Shown one piece after another: positions 17,157-26,507 of a stretch of 64,000 nt of DNA. This DNA is from Hufsiella arboris (lineage in GTDB: Bacteria > Bacteroidota > Bacteroidia > Sphingobacteriales > Sphingobacteriaceae), in NCBI RefSeq assembly GCF_009834875.1, contig NZ_WVHT01000005.1, positions 124,001 through 188,000 of the forward strand, read 5' to 3'. Position 1 is the stretch's first letter; each line of letters begins with the position of its first letter. The notes under the pieces are model-generated. The model had not been told where the DNA came from. It made no database searches and saw nothing but the letters and a program-made list of their open reading frames with translations. The translations under genes were made by a program, and so were the position numbers.

Positions 17157-19712
17157 ATGAAGTCAATATTACTTAAGGGTTTTTGTTTAATAGTATTAAC
17201 GTTTTCGCTCATTGGTGTTTCTGCAGTCAAAGCGCAGAATATCAATCAGCAGAATTTTAGTTCCATCCGGGTAGATGAGTTGTCCGACGACCAGATCAGG
17301 CAGTTTATGAAGCAAGTTGAAGCAACCGGCTTAAGCGACACCCAGCTGGAGCAAGTCGCAATTGCCCGTGGTATGAGCACCGATGAGGTTGCAAAGCTTC
17401 GTGACCGTGTTAACCGCATTAAAACAGCCGACGCAAAAAGACAACAGACCAACCAGCAGGGAAACAAGACTATTGGCGCAAAACAGCAACAAGGCGGCAG
17501 AAACTATACACAGCAATCCGCGCAGGATTCCCTCAGGTATACCAACCAGGATTCATTAAGGATGGCCGAAAAGCTTTTGGCAGAATTCAAACCAAAAATA
17601 TTCGGAGCCGACCTTTTCAGAAATACCAACCTCAGCTTTGAGCCAAACTTACGACTGGCGACACCGCAAAATTATGTGGTCGGTCCGGATGACCAGTTGT
17701 TGATCGACATAACCGGGAACTCTGAAGCCAGTTACCAGTTAAAAGTTTCGCCTGAGGGGACAATTAATATCGAATATGCAGGCGTTGTACAGGTTGGTGG
17801 TATGACCATCGAACAAGCAACGGCAAGAATAAAATCAAAGCTCGCTACTATTTACTCGGGATTACGGAATGGTTCTACACGACTAAACGTGGCGGTAGGA
17901 GACATACGCAGCATTAAAGTAACATTGGTTGGTGAAGTCGCTAAACCGGGTTCTTATACACTTCCTTCCTTAGCTACTGTTTTCAATGCACTTTATGCTT
18001 CCGGGGGGCCGACTGACAACGGAACGTTTCGTTCCATAGAAGTGGTTCGCGGCAATCGTGTAGTCGGAAAATTGGATATTTACGATTTTCTTTTAAAGGG
18101 TTTCCAAACCAATAATATACGGCTGCAGGACAATGACGTCATCAGGGTTCCGACTTATCAGACACGCGTTGAATTCTCCGGAGAAGTTAAGCGTCCCTAT
18201 ATTTTCGAAACATTGCCGAATGAGACGCTAGCAGACGCGCTTAATTTCGCCGGCGGTTTTACGGAAAGAGCATACTCGGCAAGGGTGAAAGTCCTTCAGA
18301 ATACTTCGAAAGAGAGAAAGATTACCGATGTTTTTGCCGATCAATTCTCAACTTACAAACCTCAAAATGGCGACAAATATTTTGTAGAACAGATATTGGA
18401 GCGTTTTGAAAACCGTGTAACGATTAACGGTGCTGTTTTCCGTCCCGGGCAATTTGAGCTGACGAGTGGTTTAACCTTAAGCCAATTAATCAAAAAAGCT
18501 GATGGAGTGAAGGAAGACGCTTTTTTAGAGCGAGGTTATATTACGCGGTTGAATCCCGATAACAGCACTCAATTGATTTCTTTCGATGTCAGAAAAATAA
18601 TTTCAGGCAGTACTGCTGACATTTCATTGATGCGGGAGGATGTAATCAGTATTAATTCGATCTTTGATCTTCGTGATGAATACCGCGTATCAATTGATGG
18701 GGAAGTCCGCAGTCCCGGAACCTTCAATTATTCGGATAATATGACCGTTGAAGAATTGGTTTTGAAAGCTGGCGGATTTAAAGAAGGCGCCTCGCCAAAC
18801 CGGGTTGAAATTTCGCGTCGCACAAAAAGCAGTGATGTCACCTCGACTTCCGCGGTTTCTTCAGAAGTATTCCAGGTTAATATCAATCCTAATCTTTCTT
18901 TAAGTCAGCCTGGTTTTGTCTTACAACCTTTTGATATCGTATCGATCAGGAGTTCTACCGGTTTTGAAATCCAAAAGCAAGTTAAAGTTGAAGGCGAAGT
19001 GCTTTACCCGGGAATGTATACAATCACCCGTAAAGACGAACGGGTTTCCGATATATTAAAACGTGCCGGAGGATTTACCGCATTGGCGTATCCCGAAGGT
19101 GCTTCACTAAGGAGGCCAGGCCCGCCGAAAGACACTTTGCTAACCAACGATATCACCAAGTTTAAGGACAGTATTGAAGTTTTACAGCAACAGGTTATAC
19201 GCTTAAAACGGATGCAGCAACTTCAATCACAAACAACGATAAATAATTCATCCGGGTTGTTAATCGATGAGGAGTCAACCAAAAATGAATACGTTGGAAT
19301 CGACCTTACAAGAATACTAAAAGACCCGGGCAAGAAAGACGATATCTTTTTGGAAGAGGGGGATGTACTTTATGTACCTAAGCAGCTCCAAACCGTAAAG
19401 ATTAGCGGAGAAGTTTTATCTCCGGTAACAGTAATATACGATAAAAGCAAAGGCTTTAAAACGTACATCAATAACGGCGGCGGATTTTCTCAACGGGCAT
19501 TAAAGAAACGATCATACGTGATTTATGCCAACGGTTCTGTTAAGACAGCTAAAAAGTTTTTCTTTTTTAATAATTACCCAAGCGTAAGCCCCGGCGCCGA
19601 AATTTTTGTGCCCAAAAAGGATCCGGCCAAGCGTGTAAGTGCCGCAGAATTAGTGGGGATTACAACTGGCTTAGCATCCTTAGCAGCAATCATTGTAAGT
19701 TTATTAAAATAA
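17157..19712 (+). CDS. Wza-like polysaccharide export protein with six SLBB repeats
   Basis: This encodes 851 residues. A signal peptide ends at VSAVKAQ (about residue 26). An N-terminal region with SDDQIRQFMKQ and SDTQLEQVAIARG follows, then a Poly_export domain at about residues 170-260 (VGPDDQLLIDITG, SPEGTINIEYAG). Six SLBB-type units open with the patterns VGEVAKPG, SGEVKRP, NGAVFRPG, DGEVRSPG, EGEVLYPG and SGEVLSP. The last 20 residues (GITTGLASLAAIIVSLLK) form a helix like the C-terminal outer-membrane helix of Wza. The protein would form the outer-membrane exit channel for polysaccharide. Wza has fewer SLBB units, so the periplasmic stack here should be taller. The Wzz gene follows two bases later. 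A paralogue lies on the minus strand at 47420-49729. Confidence 0.93.
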   Translation: MKSILLKGFCLIVLTFSLIGVSAVKAQNINQQNFSSIRVDELSDDQIRQFMKQVEATGLSDTQLEQVAIARGMSTDEVAKLRDRVNRIKTADAKRQQTNQQGNKTIGAKQQQGGRNYTQQSAQDSLRYTNQDSLRMAEKLLAEFKPKIFGADLFRNTNLSFEPNLRLATPQNYVVGPDDQLLIDITGNSEASYQLKVSPEGTINIEYAGVVQVGGMTIEQATARIKSKLATIYSGLRNGSTRLNVAVGDIRSIKVTLVGEVAKPGSYTLPSLATVFNALYASGGPTDNGTFRSIEVVRGNRVVGKLDIYDFLLKGFQTNNIRLQDNDVIRVPTYQTRVEFSGEVKRPYIFETLPNETLADALNFAGGFTERAYSARVKVLQNTSKERKITDVFADQFSTYKPQNGDKYFVEQILERFENRVTINGAVFRPGQFELTSGLTLSQLIKKADGVKEDAFLERGYITRLNPDNSTQLISFDVRKIISGSTADISLMREDVISINSIFDLRDEYRVSIDGEVRSPGTFNYSDNMTVEELVLKAGGFKEGASPNRVEISRRTKSSDVTSTSAVSSEVFQVNINPNLSLSQPGFVLQPFDIVSIRSSTGFEIQKQVKVEGEVLYPGMYTITRKDERVSDILKRAGGFTALAYPEGASLRRPGPPKDTLLTNDITKFKDSIEVLQQQVIRLKRMQQLQSQTTINNSSGLLIDEESTKNEYVGIDLTRILKDPGKKDDIFLEEGDVLYVPKQLQTVKISGEVLSPVTVIYDKSKGFKTYINNGGGFSQRALKKRSYVIYANGSVKTAKKFFFFNNYPSVSPGAEIFVPKKDPAKRVSAAELVGITTGLASLAAIIVSLLK

Positions 19713-19714
19713 CG

Positions 19715-20800
19715 ATGACCGAGTTGAGCACCAATCAAAATGTGTCGGCTGACGACGAAATATCATTAAAGGAACTGATCCTTAAAATCAGGGAGTGGTA
19801 TCGGTACCTGCTGTCTAAATGGAAGGCCATACTAATTGCGGGAATTATCGGGGGAATTCTGGGCTTTACATACGCTTATTTTAAAAAACCTGTTTATACT
19901 GCGGATTGTACTTTCGTCCTGGAAGAAGGGAATGCTGGCGGTGGACTCGGACAATATGCAGGCCTGGCTTCGATGGTCGGAATCGATATGGGCGGTGCAG
20001 GTAATAGCGGAATTTTCCAGGGTGATAATATTCTTGAACTGTATAAATCGCGATCGATGGTTCAAAAAGCATTGCTGACAGCTGCTGATTTTAATGGTAA
20101 GAGCCAGCTGCTCGTGGACAGGTATATTCAGATCAATAAAATTCGTGAGGGCTGGGTTGAGAAACCTGAACTGAAAAGCCTTCGTTTTGATAATACACCG
20201 CCGGAAAATTTTAGTCGCCTGCAAGATTCCATCCTTGGAAACATTGTCGCAGACATCAACAAAAACTACCTGGATGTTAGTAAGCCGGATAAGAAATTAA
20301 GTATCATAAAGGTCGAAGTAAAGGCTAAGGATGAGCTTTTCGCAAAAAATTTTAACGATGCGATTGTAAAAGATGTAAATGATTTTTATGTGCAGACAAA
20401 GACGAAGAAGTCACTAGAAAACTTAGCGATACTTCAGCATCAGACGGATTCTGTACGCAGAGCTTTGAACGGCGCGATTAGCGGCGTGGCTTCTTCCATG
20501 GATGCCAATCCAAATGCTAATCTGGCATTGCGTATTTTGCAGGTGCCTTCTCAACGAAGGCAGGTTGATGCCGAGGCTAACAAAGCAATTCTTACACAAC
20601 TGGTTCAAAATTTGGAAATTTCAAAGGTTTCATTGCGAAAGGACGCGCCATTGATTCAAGTTGTTGATGAACCAATACTGCCGTTAAAGGAAGAAAAAAT
20701 CGGAAAACTAAAAGGACTGGTTATCGGAGGTTTCTTATTAAGTCTGCTTGTCACCTTTTATCTGCTTTTCCGGAAAATTCTAGCCGGAATTATGGACTAA
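19715..20800 (+). CDS. Wzz/Wzc-type chain-length protein without kinase domain
   Basis: This encodes 361 residues. TM1 at about residues 37-55 (AILIAGIIGGILGFTYAYF) and TM2 at about residues 333-352 flank a large periplasmic domain with a coiled-coil-like middle. The segments PVYTADCTFVLEEGN and APLIQVVDEPILPLKEEKIGK mark it as a polysaccharide co-polymerase. It stops right after TM2, so the cytoplasmic tyrosine autokinase of Wzc is absent, and no separate kinase or phosphatase gene is nearby. It sets polymer length and links the inner-membrane polymerase with the SLBB channel encoded two bases upstream. The paralogue is at 46328-47419 on the minus strand. Confidence 0.9.
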   Translation: MTELSTNQNVSADDEISLKELILKIREWYRYLLSKWKAILIAGIIGGILGFTYAYFKKPVYTADCTFVLEEGNAGGGLGQYAGLASMVGIDMGGAGNSGIFQGDNILELYKSRSMVQKALLTAADFNGKSQLLVDRYIQINKIREGWVEKPELKSLRFDNTPPENFSRLQDSILGNIVADINKNYLDVSKPDKKLSIIKVEVKAKDELFAKNFNDAIVKDVNDFYVQTKTKKSLENLAILQHQTDSVRRALNGAISGVASSMDANPNANLALRILQVPSQRRQVDAEANKAILTQLVQNLEISKVSLRKDAPLIQVVDEPILPLKEEKIGKLKGLVIGGFLLSLLVTFYLLFRKILAGIMD

Positions 20801-20802
20801 TC

Positions 20803-21843
20803 ATGAAGAGCTTTACTTTAAAAATTCAGGCGAAAAAAGTAGAAACACCAGATGCGGTTACTATCTGTTTTAAACAACCTGCGTTAAAAAAGATACAATA
20901 CGTTGCTGGTCAATACTTAACAGTAATAGTTAGAATCAACGGTCGGAGATATCTAAGGCCCTATTCTTTTTCGTCCGCTCCCGGTGTTGATAACACGCTA
21001 GACATAACTATTAAAAGGTGTCCTCAAGGAATTGTCTCAAACCATATTATTGACACTTTTGAAGAAGGACAGCTCATAGAAGTTATGTCTCCGTTAGGTG
21101 ATTTTACATTCGAAAAAATCAGAGATCCCAATGATAAGCGGTTTATACTGTGGGGTGCAGGCAGCGGAATTACTCCATTGTATTCATTGATTAAAGCGGC
21201 TTTGAAGGGAAATCTGTTCAAACATGTCACCTTGGTGTATGGCAATCGATCGAATGACACTATCATTTTTAAAAAGTCCTTAGAAGAGTTACAGTCCCAG
21301 TATGAAAGCCGCTTTTCAATATGGCATTTTCATACCCGACTTTCGGTGGCCAGTAGCAATCCTTTTTTAATACAGGGTAGAATTGATCCCGAAAAAATTA
21401 TGGATGTGCTTAGAAGCGAGGGTAATATGGAAAATTCAGTTCATTTTATTTGCGGCCCATCTGGTTTAAAGGAATCGGTTAAAGCGAGTTTACAAGGTTT
21501 CCGTATTGATGAATCACGGATTTTTTCTGAGGATTTTGAGTTAATTCGTAACCCGGAAGATTTCAAAAATATTTCGACCCAAAATGTACTGGTTAACTTT
21601 AATGGCGCTGAGCGTTCTGTTGAAGTGGTGAAAGGAAAAAGTATTTTAGAGTCTGCACTCGATTCGATGATTGAACTACCCTATTCTTGCCAAATTGGTA
21701 ATTGTTCGATTTGCAAGGCGAAAGTTTTAGCTGGAGAAGTTAGTATGATTGGCCTGCAAAAAAGGCCTGTAGATTTAACTAATGATGAATGTCTGCTATG
21801 TTGCAGTTTTCCGCAATCGAACAATGTAAAAGTTTTAATTTAA
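20803..21843 (+). CDS. Flavin/2Fe-2S reductase, E3-like, of the CDP-dideoxysugar pathway
   Basis: This encodes 346 residues. An FAD domain at about residues 1-100 carries the flavin motif RPYSFSSAPG. An NAD(P) domain at about residues 105-235 carries WGAGSGITPLYSL and CGPSGLKES. A plant-type ferredoxin domain at the C terminus carries C-x4-C-x2-C (SCQIGNCSICK) and a final Cys in CLLCC. In the CDP-3,6-dideoxyhexose pathway the E3 reductase (AscD/DdhD) passes electrons from NADH to the iron-sulfur/PMP enzyme E1. Placement directly before ddhA and ddhB supports that role. The oddity is domain order: in enterobacterial E3 the ferredoxin domain is N-terminal, here it is C-terminal, as in PaaE-type reductases. 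Confidence 0.82.
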   Translation: MKSFTLKIQAKKVETPDAVTICFKQPALKKIQYVAGQYLTVIVRINGRRYLRPYSFSSAPGVDNTLDITIKRCPQGIVSNHIIDTFEEGQLIEVMSPLGDFTFEKIRDPNDKRFILWGAGSGITPLYSLIKAALKGNLFKHVTLVYGNRSNDTIIFKKSLEELQSQYESRFSIWHFHTRLSVASSNPFLIQGRIDPEKIMDVLRSEGNMENSVHFICGPSGLKESVKASLQGFRIDESRIFSEDFELIRNPEDFKNISTQNVLVNFNGAERSVEVVKGKSILESALDSMIELPYSCQIGNCSICKAKVLAGEVSMIGLQKRPVDLTNDECLLCCSFPQSNNVKVLI

Positions 21844-21846
21844 ATT

Positions 21847-22623
21847 ATGAAAGTGGTAATACTCGCGGGAGGTTTGGGTACCCGATTAATGGAAGAAACG
21901 GAGGCAAGGCCAAAACCAATGGTTGAAATTGGTGGAAAGCCGATTTTGTGGCATATTATGAAGATATATGAAGCCTACGGATATAACGATTTCGTTTTGT
22001 GCCTTGGTTATAAAGCTCAGACAATAAAAGAGTATTTTTTAAACTATTACCTTTATAATTCAGACGTCACTATAGAGCTTGAGAAGAATAAAGTAGACGT
22101 CCACTTTTCAAATAGCGAATCTTTTAAGGTGACACTTGTTGACACTGGCTTAACTACTAATACAGCCGGCAGGATAAAAAGGATTCAAAAATATTTAAAT
22201 GAGGAAACGTTCATGTTAACCTACGGGGATGGCGTATCCGATGTCAATATTCAAGAACTCGTGGAATTTCACAATTCCCATGGTAAATTGGCTACCTTGA
22301 CTTCTATACAAACGCCAGGCCGGTTTGGTAACATAGAAATGGATGAGGCAGGAAACGTAGACCATTTTGTTGAAAAACCACAAGGTGACGGAATGTGGAT
22401 TAATGGAGGCTTTTTTGTTTTGGAGCCAGGAATTTTCAAATATCTGAAAGATGATATGGATGAAGTTCAATGGGAGAAAAGACCATTGATTGAAATGGCA
22501 AACGATGGTCAGTTGGCGGCCTTTCGCCATAATGGCTTTTGGAAACCTATGGACGCTTTAAGGGATAGAATTGAATTGGAACAACTCTGGAGTTCTGGAT
22601 CAGCGAAATGGAAAATTTGGTAA
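21847..22623 (+). CDS. rfbF: Glucose-1-phosphate cytidylyltransferase
   Basis: This enzyme (also called DdhA) makes CDP-glucose from CTP and glucose-1-phosphate, the entry to CDP-3,6-dideoxyhexoses. The 258-residue length is standard. Motifs: GGLGTRLMEETEARPKPMV at residues 8-26, GGKPILWHIMKIY, LTYGDGVSDVN, the sugar-binding VEKPQGDGMWINGGFFV, and HNGFWKPMDALRD. The E..ARPKPMVEIGGKPILWHI run is diagnostic for cytidylyl- rather than thymidylyltransferases. The ATG follows the reductase stop by three bases, and the next gene starts two bases after (or overlaps) its stop, so the operon is tight. Confidence 0.96.
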   Translation: MKVVILAGGLGTRLMEETEARPKPMVEIGGKPILWHIMKIYEAYGYNDFVLCLGYKAQTIKEYFLNYYLYNSDVTIELEKNKVDVHFSNSESFKVTLVDTGLTTNTAGRIKRIQKYLNEETFMLTYGDGVSDVNIQELVEFHNSHGKLATLTSIQTPGRFGNIEMDEAGNVDHFVEKPQGDGMWINGGFFVLEPGIFKYLKDDMDEVQWEKRPLIEMANDGQLAAFRHNGFWKPMDALRDRIELEQLWSSGSAKWKIW

Positions 22624-22625
22624 CT

Positions 22626-23711
22626 ATGTTCGAGGAGTTAAGAAAGGTTTACCAAGGGAAAAAGATTTTACTAACCGGGCACACCGGCTTTAAAGGCTCG
22701 TGGCTTTTGAAAATATTGTCAATGCTTGGCGCCGAGGTGAAAGGCTATGCGTTAGCCCCTGAGAATGATTATGACCTTTTCTATTTATTGGGTGGCGATC
22801 GGCTTTGTGAATCGATTACAGGAGATATCCGTGACGGCGATAGGCTAAAAAAAGAAGTATTAAGTTTTCAACCGGATTTTATTTTTCACTTGGCAGCGCA
22901 GCCGCTTGTCCGGCTTTCTTACGAAGTACCTTCCGAAACTTTTGAAGTGAACGCTATTGGTACGGCCAAGTTGTTGGATGCAGTGCGGCTTTTAAACAAG
23001 CCTTGTTCCGCTGTATTAATTACTACTGATAAAGTGTATCATAATTATGAATGGGAGTATCCGTATCGTGAAAACGATCGGCTTGGTGGTTATGATCCCT
23101 ATAGTGCAAGTAAAGCGTGCGCTGAGTTAATAATTGATTCATATCGTAACTCTTTCTTTAATAAAACTCGATACAATTCTCATAAAAAAGGTATTGCGGT
23201 TGCCCGAGCTGGTAACGTAATAGGCGGTGGAGATTGGTCTAAAGATCGTTTAATGCCAGATATAGCCAGGGCGCTTGCAAATGATGTTGAAATAATTATA
23301 AGGAACCCAGATGCTGTGCGCCCCTGGCAACATGTATTAGAGCCTATTGTTGGATATTTGATTTTAGGCAAACACCTTAGGACCAGTTATTTAAAGTATG
23401 GGCAAGCCTATAATTTCGGGCCAGAAACTACAGATGCATTGCCTGTAGTGGATATGGTGAGTTTAGCTATAGAACGATGGGGCAGCGGCGATTATAAAAT
23501 TGAACGACAGGAGGATCAATTGCATGAAGCTGGTTTATTGAAACTTGATATTAGTAAAGCAATAACTGATTTACTATGGAAGCCAAAATCGAATGCATTA
23601 AAGGCTGTCGAATTGACGATAGATTGGTATAAGCAATATAACAGCGCTAAAGAAACAATAAGCAGATTTACGGAGCAACAAATAAGTGAATTTCTAACCA
23701 TTCCCTCATGA
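22626..23711 (+). CDS. rfbG: CDP-glucose 4,6-dehydratase
   Basis: This enzyme (DdhB) converts CDP-glucose to CDP-4-keto-6-deoxyglucose with tightly bound NAD. It has 361 residues from the ATG at 22626. The in-frame ATG at 22608 would overlap the previous gene and adds six residues that family members seem to lack, so I prefer 22626. Motifs: LLTGHTGFKGSWLLKIL near the N terminus, FHLAAQPLVRLSYE, TTDKVYHN, the catalytic YDPYSASKACAEL (Tyr-x3-Lys), ARAGNVIGGGDWSKDRLMPD and PWQHVLEPIVGYL. The gene overlaps the next by four bases (ATGA). Confidence 0.95.
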   Translation: MFEELRKVYQGKKILLTGHTGFKGSWLLKILSMLGAEVKGYALAPENDYDLFYLLGGDRLCESITGDIRDGDRLKKEVLSFQPDFIFHLAAQPLVRLSYEVPSETFEVNAIGTAKLLDAVRLLNKPCSAVLITTDKVYHNYEWEYPYRENDRLGGYDPYSASKACAELIIDSYRNSFFNKTRYNSHKKGIAVARAGNVIGGGDWSKDRLMPDIARALANDVEIIIRNPDAVRPWQHVLEPIVGYLILGKHLRTSYLKYGQAYNFGPETTDALPVVDMVSLAIERWGSGDYKIERQEDQLHEAGLLKLDISKAITDLLWKPKSNALKAVELTIDWYKQYNSAKETISRFTEQQISEFLTIPS

Positions 23712-24751
23712 ACAATAGAATTATAGAGGAAGATTTATCATCTATATACAACGCTAATATTGATTGGAAACTGTTTACTAATAAAACTGTTTTAATTACT
23801 GGTGCAAGCGGTTTTTTGCCCGCATATATGGTAGAAACCCTATTATATGTGAATAAGGTCAGTCCAGGAATTAATATTAAAGTTATAGCTTTAGTAAGAA
23901 ACAAAGAGAAAGCAGAACAAAAATTTAAAGAACATTTATCAAATCGTCATTTAGAAATTTTAGTACAAGATGTTTGCACACCAGTAACTATAAGCGCAAA
24001 GATAGATTACATAGTACATGCAGCTAGTCAGGCAAGTCCAAAATATTATGGCATAGATCCAGTTGGCACATTAAGTCCAAACGTACTTGGAACCATTAAC
24101 ATGCTTCAACTGGCCAAAGAAAAGAAAGTAGTGTCCTTTTTGTATTTTAGCTCGGCAGAAGTATATGGGCAGGTTGCAGAAAACTGTAATCCTGTAAAAG
24201 AAAGTTATTATGGCTTGCTGGATCCAATGCAATTGAGAGCATGCTATGGTGAAAGTAAACGGATGGGGGAGAACATCTGCGTGAGTTATTACCATCAATT
24301 TGGTGTGCCGGTAAAAGTTGCAAGACCATTTCATACTTATGGGCCAGGTATGCAGCTTGACGATGGACGAGTATATGCTGATTTCCTAAGAAATGTAATA
24401 AATAACGAGAACATTGAAGTAACAAGTGATGGCTCTGCAAAACGCGCTTTTTGTTACCTCTCTGATGCGACTATAGGATTTCTAACAGTTTTATTGTCTG
24501 GCAACGTTGGCGAGGCTTATAATGTTGGTAATCCGTTTGCCGAACACAGTATAAGTGAATTAGCTGACATCTTAGCGCAGATTAGAAAAAATCCTCTAAG
24601 CGTTATTAGAAAGGCAGTAAATATCAAAGGCTATATACAAAGTTCCCTTGCGAGAAATACACCCGACATTTCAAAAATGATAGCGTTAGGCTGGATACCA
24701 CAAATTGGTGTTTTCGAGGGTTTTAAACGAACTTACCAAAGTTATATCTGA
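23708..24751 (+). CDS. SDR-family reductase/epimerase in the CDP-sugar operon (possible YerF-like)
   Basis: This encodes 347 residues of an extended short-chain dehydrogenase. The Rossmann loop is TGASGFLPAYMVETL (about residues 30-44), followed by VHAASQASP, FSSAEVYG, the catalytic Tyr180-x3-Lys184 in CYGESKRMGE, ARPFHTYGPGM and YLSDATIGF. The body resembles dTDP-glucose dehydratases and UDP-glucuronate decarboxylases, so the fold is sure but the reaction is not. It lies between ddhB and the TPP enzyme, overlapping ddhB by four bases. In yersiniose synthesis an SDR (YerF) reduces the ketone made by the TPP enzyme YerE, and that role fits here. Alternatives are a CDP-abequose or CDP-paratose synthase. 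Confidence 0.7.
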   Translation: MNNRIIEEDLSSIYNANIDWKLFTNKTVLITGASGFLPAYMVETLLYVNKVSPGINIKVIALVRNKEKAEQKFKEHLSNRHLEILVQDVCTPVTISAKIDYIVHAASQASPKYYGIDPVGTLSPNVLGTINMLQLAKEKKVVSFLYFSSAEVYGQVAENCNPVKESYYGLLDPMQLRACYGESKRMGENICVSYYHQFGVPVKVARPFHTYGPGMQLDDGRVYADFLRNVINNENIEVTSDGSAKRAFCYLSDATIGFLTVLLSGNVGEAYNVGNPFAEHSISELADILAQIRKNPLSVIRKAVNIKGYIQSSLARNTPDISKMIALGWIPQIGVFEGFKRTYQSYI

Positions 24752-24775
24752 CAATTAAGTAATATAAGAAATCAA

Positions 24776-26494
24776 ATGAAGGTATCCGATTACATAGCAA
24801 TGTTTTTAAAGGAAAAGGGTATACAATATGTATTCGAACTTTCCGGCGGCATGATTACTCATTTACTCGATTCGTTAAGTCAGAAAACTGAAATTAAGGT
24901 TATTACAATGCATCACGAGCAAGCCGCTGCTTTTGCCGCGGACGCATACGGACGTGTAACCGGCATTCCTGGAATTGCTCTCGCGACAAGCGGCCCGGGA
25001 GCGACAAATTTGTTGACAGGAATCGGCAGTTGTTATTTCGATTCTACTCCCGCCATATTTTTTACCGGACAGGTTAACAGACATGAACAAAAAGGTGAAA
25101 GACCAATCCGCCAGCTTGGTTTTCAGGAAACCGATATTATTTCAATGGCGAAACCTATTACGAAGGCCTGTTTTAAAGTAGAAAACGAAGAAGATATACC
25201 GGAGATATTAGGTAAGGCATTTTACATCGCTACAGAAGGTCGGCCTGGTCCCGTTTTAATTGATATCCCAATGGATATTCAACGGGCATCTATTGGTTCA
25301 AAATTCATTAACCATGCCAATGTCGAAAATGTTGGAATTGATAGCGAAAACTTCCAAAACATATGCAGTGCAATTCGAAATTCTAAGAGGCCGCTAATAC
25401 TCGCCGGCCGGGGTATCCGGTCGTCGTTTGCCGTTAATCAGTTTGAGGATTTCTTATCGGTGACGCAAATCCCTGTGGTTACCACGCTGTTGGGATTGGA
25501 CGTGGTCGCATACAATGATCCTTTAAGGGTTGGGTTTATCGGAAGCTATGGAAATCGTTGGGCAAATATCGCGCTAGGTGAATGTGATTTATTAATTGTC
25601 ATCGGCAGCAGATTAGATATTCGGCAAACAGGTGCAGATACTAGGTTTTTTGAAAATCGGCCAATTTTCCATATAGACTGTGAACCCGCTGAAATTAATA
25701 ATAGAATAAAGGGGTGCTTTCCCGTTGTTTGTGATGCAAAGCAATTTTTAAATGGGTTTAACAGCTTCACTAGCGGCCTTAATATTACTTTTCAAAAATG
25801 CAAGGATTGGTTATCATACATTAACAGGTTAAGAAATCAATGGCCTGATACATCTGAATTAAAGCCGAAAGGGATAAATCCTAATAAATTTATTCATCAG
25901 TTGTCACAGCGATCAAAAGAGGCTTCATGCTTCGTAGCTGATGTTGGTTCGCATCAAATGTGGGCAGCCCAGTCGATAGAAATACAGAAGCATCAGTTAT
26001 TTTTAACGTCAGGAGGAATGGGAGCTATGGGATACGCACTTCCTGCCGGCATAGGTGCATGCTTTGCGCTTGGGATAGAATCTGTGGTCGTGATTGCCGG
26101 CGACGGTTGCATGCAGATTAATATTCAGGAGCTTCAAACAATATCGAGAAATAAACTTCCATTGAAGATTATTGTAATGAACAATCAAAATCTTGGAATG
26201 ATAAGGCAATTCCAGGATAGTTATTTTGAATCCAGGTACCAGTCGACTTATTGGGGCTACACGGCGCCAGACTTCGAGAAAGTTTCAGAAGCGTACGGCA
26301 TAACCGCTAAATCGATATCCTCAGAAGACGAAATTGAAAGCTCTCTTACCTGGCTTTGGAATGATCCTAATCAAGCCGCTCTACTTCAGGTCATGATAGA
26401 CCCTTATACAAACACCTATCCGAAGATCGCTTTTGGCCGTCCGATCACTGAAATGGAGCCGATGTCGAAACCATTAGAAATGGAAGGTACCTAA
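24776..26494 (+). CDS. Acetolactate-synthase-like TPP enzyme, probable sugar two-carbon transferase (YerE-like)
   Basis: This encodes 572 residues with all three thiamine-enzyme domains. The N-terminal Pyr domain has catalytic Glu48 in [16 protein letters not shown], then [11 protein letters not shown]. The middle FAD/NAD-like domain holds LAGRGIRSS. The C-terminal PP domain has GDGCMQIN at about residue 442 and an NN pair 24 residues after GDG, the Mg-TPP site. It is of IlvB type, but no small subunit or other branched-chain amino-acid gene is near. In Yersinia, YerE is a TPP-dependent flavoprotein that transfers a two-carbon unit from pyruvate to C4 of CDP-4-keto-3,6-dideoxyglucose. Placement between the SDR and ddhC makes this role likely. 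A plain acetolactate synthase is the main alternative. Confidence 0.78.
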   Translation: MKVSDYIAMFLKEKGIQYVFELSGGMITHLLDSLSQKTEIKVITMHHEQAAAFAADAYGRVTGIPGIALATSGPGATNLLTGIGSCYFDSTPAIFFTGQVNRHEQKGERPIRQLGFQETDIISMAKPITKACFKVENEEDIPEILGKAFYIATEGRPGPVLIDIPMDIQRASIGSKFINHANVENVGIDSENFQNICSAIRNSKRPLILAGRGIRSSFAVNQFEDFLSVTQIPVVTTLLGLDVVAYNDPLRVGFIGSYGNRWANIALGECDLLIVIGSRLDIRQTGADTRFFENRPIFHIDCEPAEINNRIKGCFPVVCDAKQFLNGFNSFTSGLNITFQKCKDWLSYINRLRNQWPDTSELKPKGINPNKFIHQLSQRSKEASCFVADVGSHQMWAAQSIEIQKHQLFLTSGGMGAMGYALPAGIGACFALGIESVVVIAGDGCMQINIQELQTISRNKLPLKIIVMNNQNLGMIRQFQDSYFESRYQSTYWGYTAPDFEKVSEAYGITAKSISSEDEIESSLTWLWNDPNQAALLQVMIDPYTNTYPKIAFGRPITEMEPMSKPLEMEGT

Positions 26495-26507
26495 TTATTT
26501 AATCATT

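Noticed and set aside
19832-20224. 130-codon minus-strand frame inside the Wzz gene
   Set aside because: Antisense shadow; the plus-strand frame carries all family motifs.
23708-24751. SDR as GDP-fucose synthase partner of gmd
   Set aside because: Its sequence is closer to dTDP-glucose dehydratase/UDP-glucuronate decarboxylase types and it is embedded in the CDP-sugar operon.
24776-26494. TPP enzyme as housekeeping acetolactate synthase
   Set aside because: No small subunit, ilvC or ilvD nearby, and it sits inside a CDP-dideoxysugar operon. Kept as an alternative, not as the main call.
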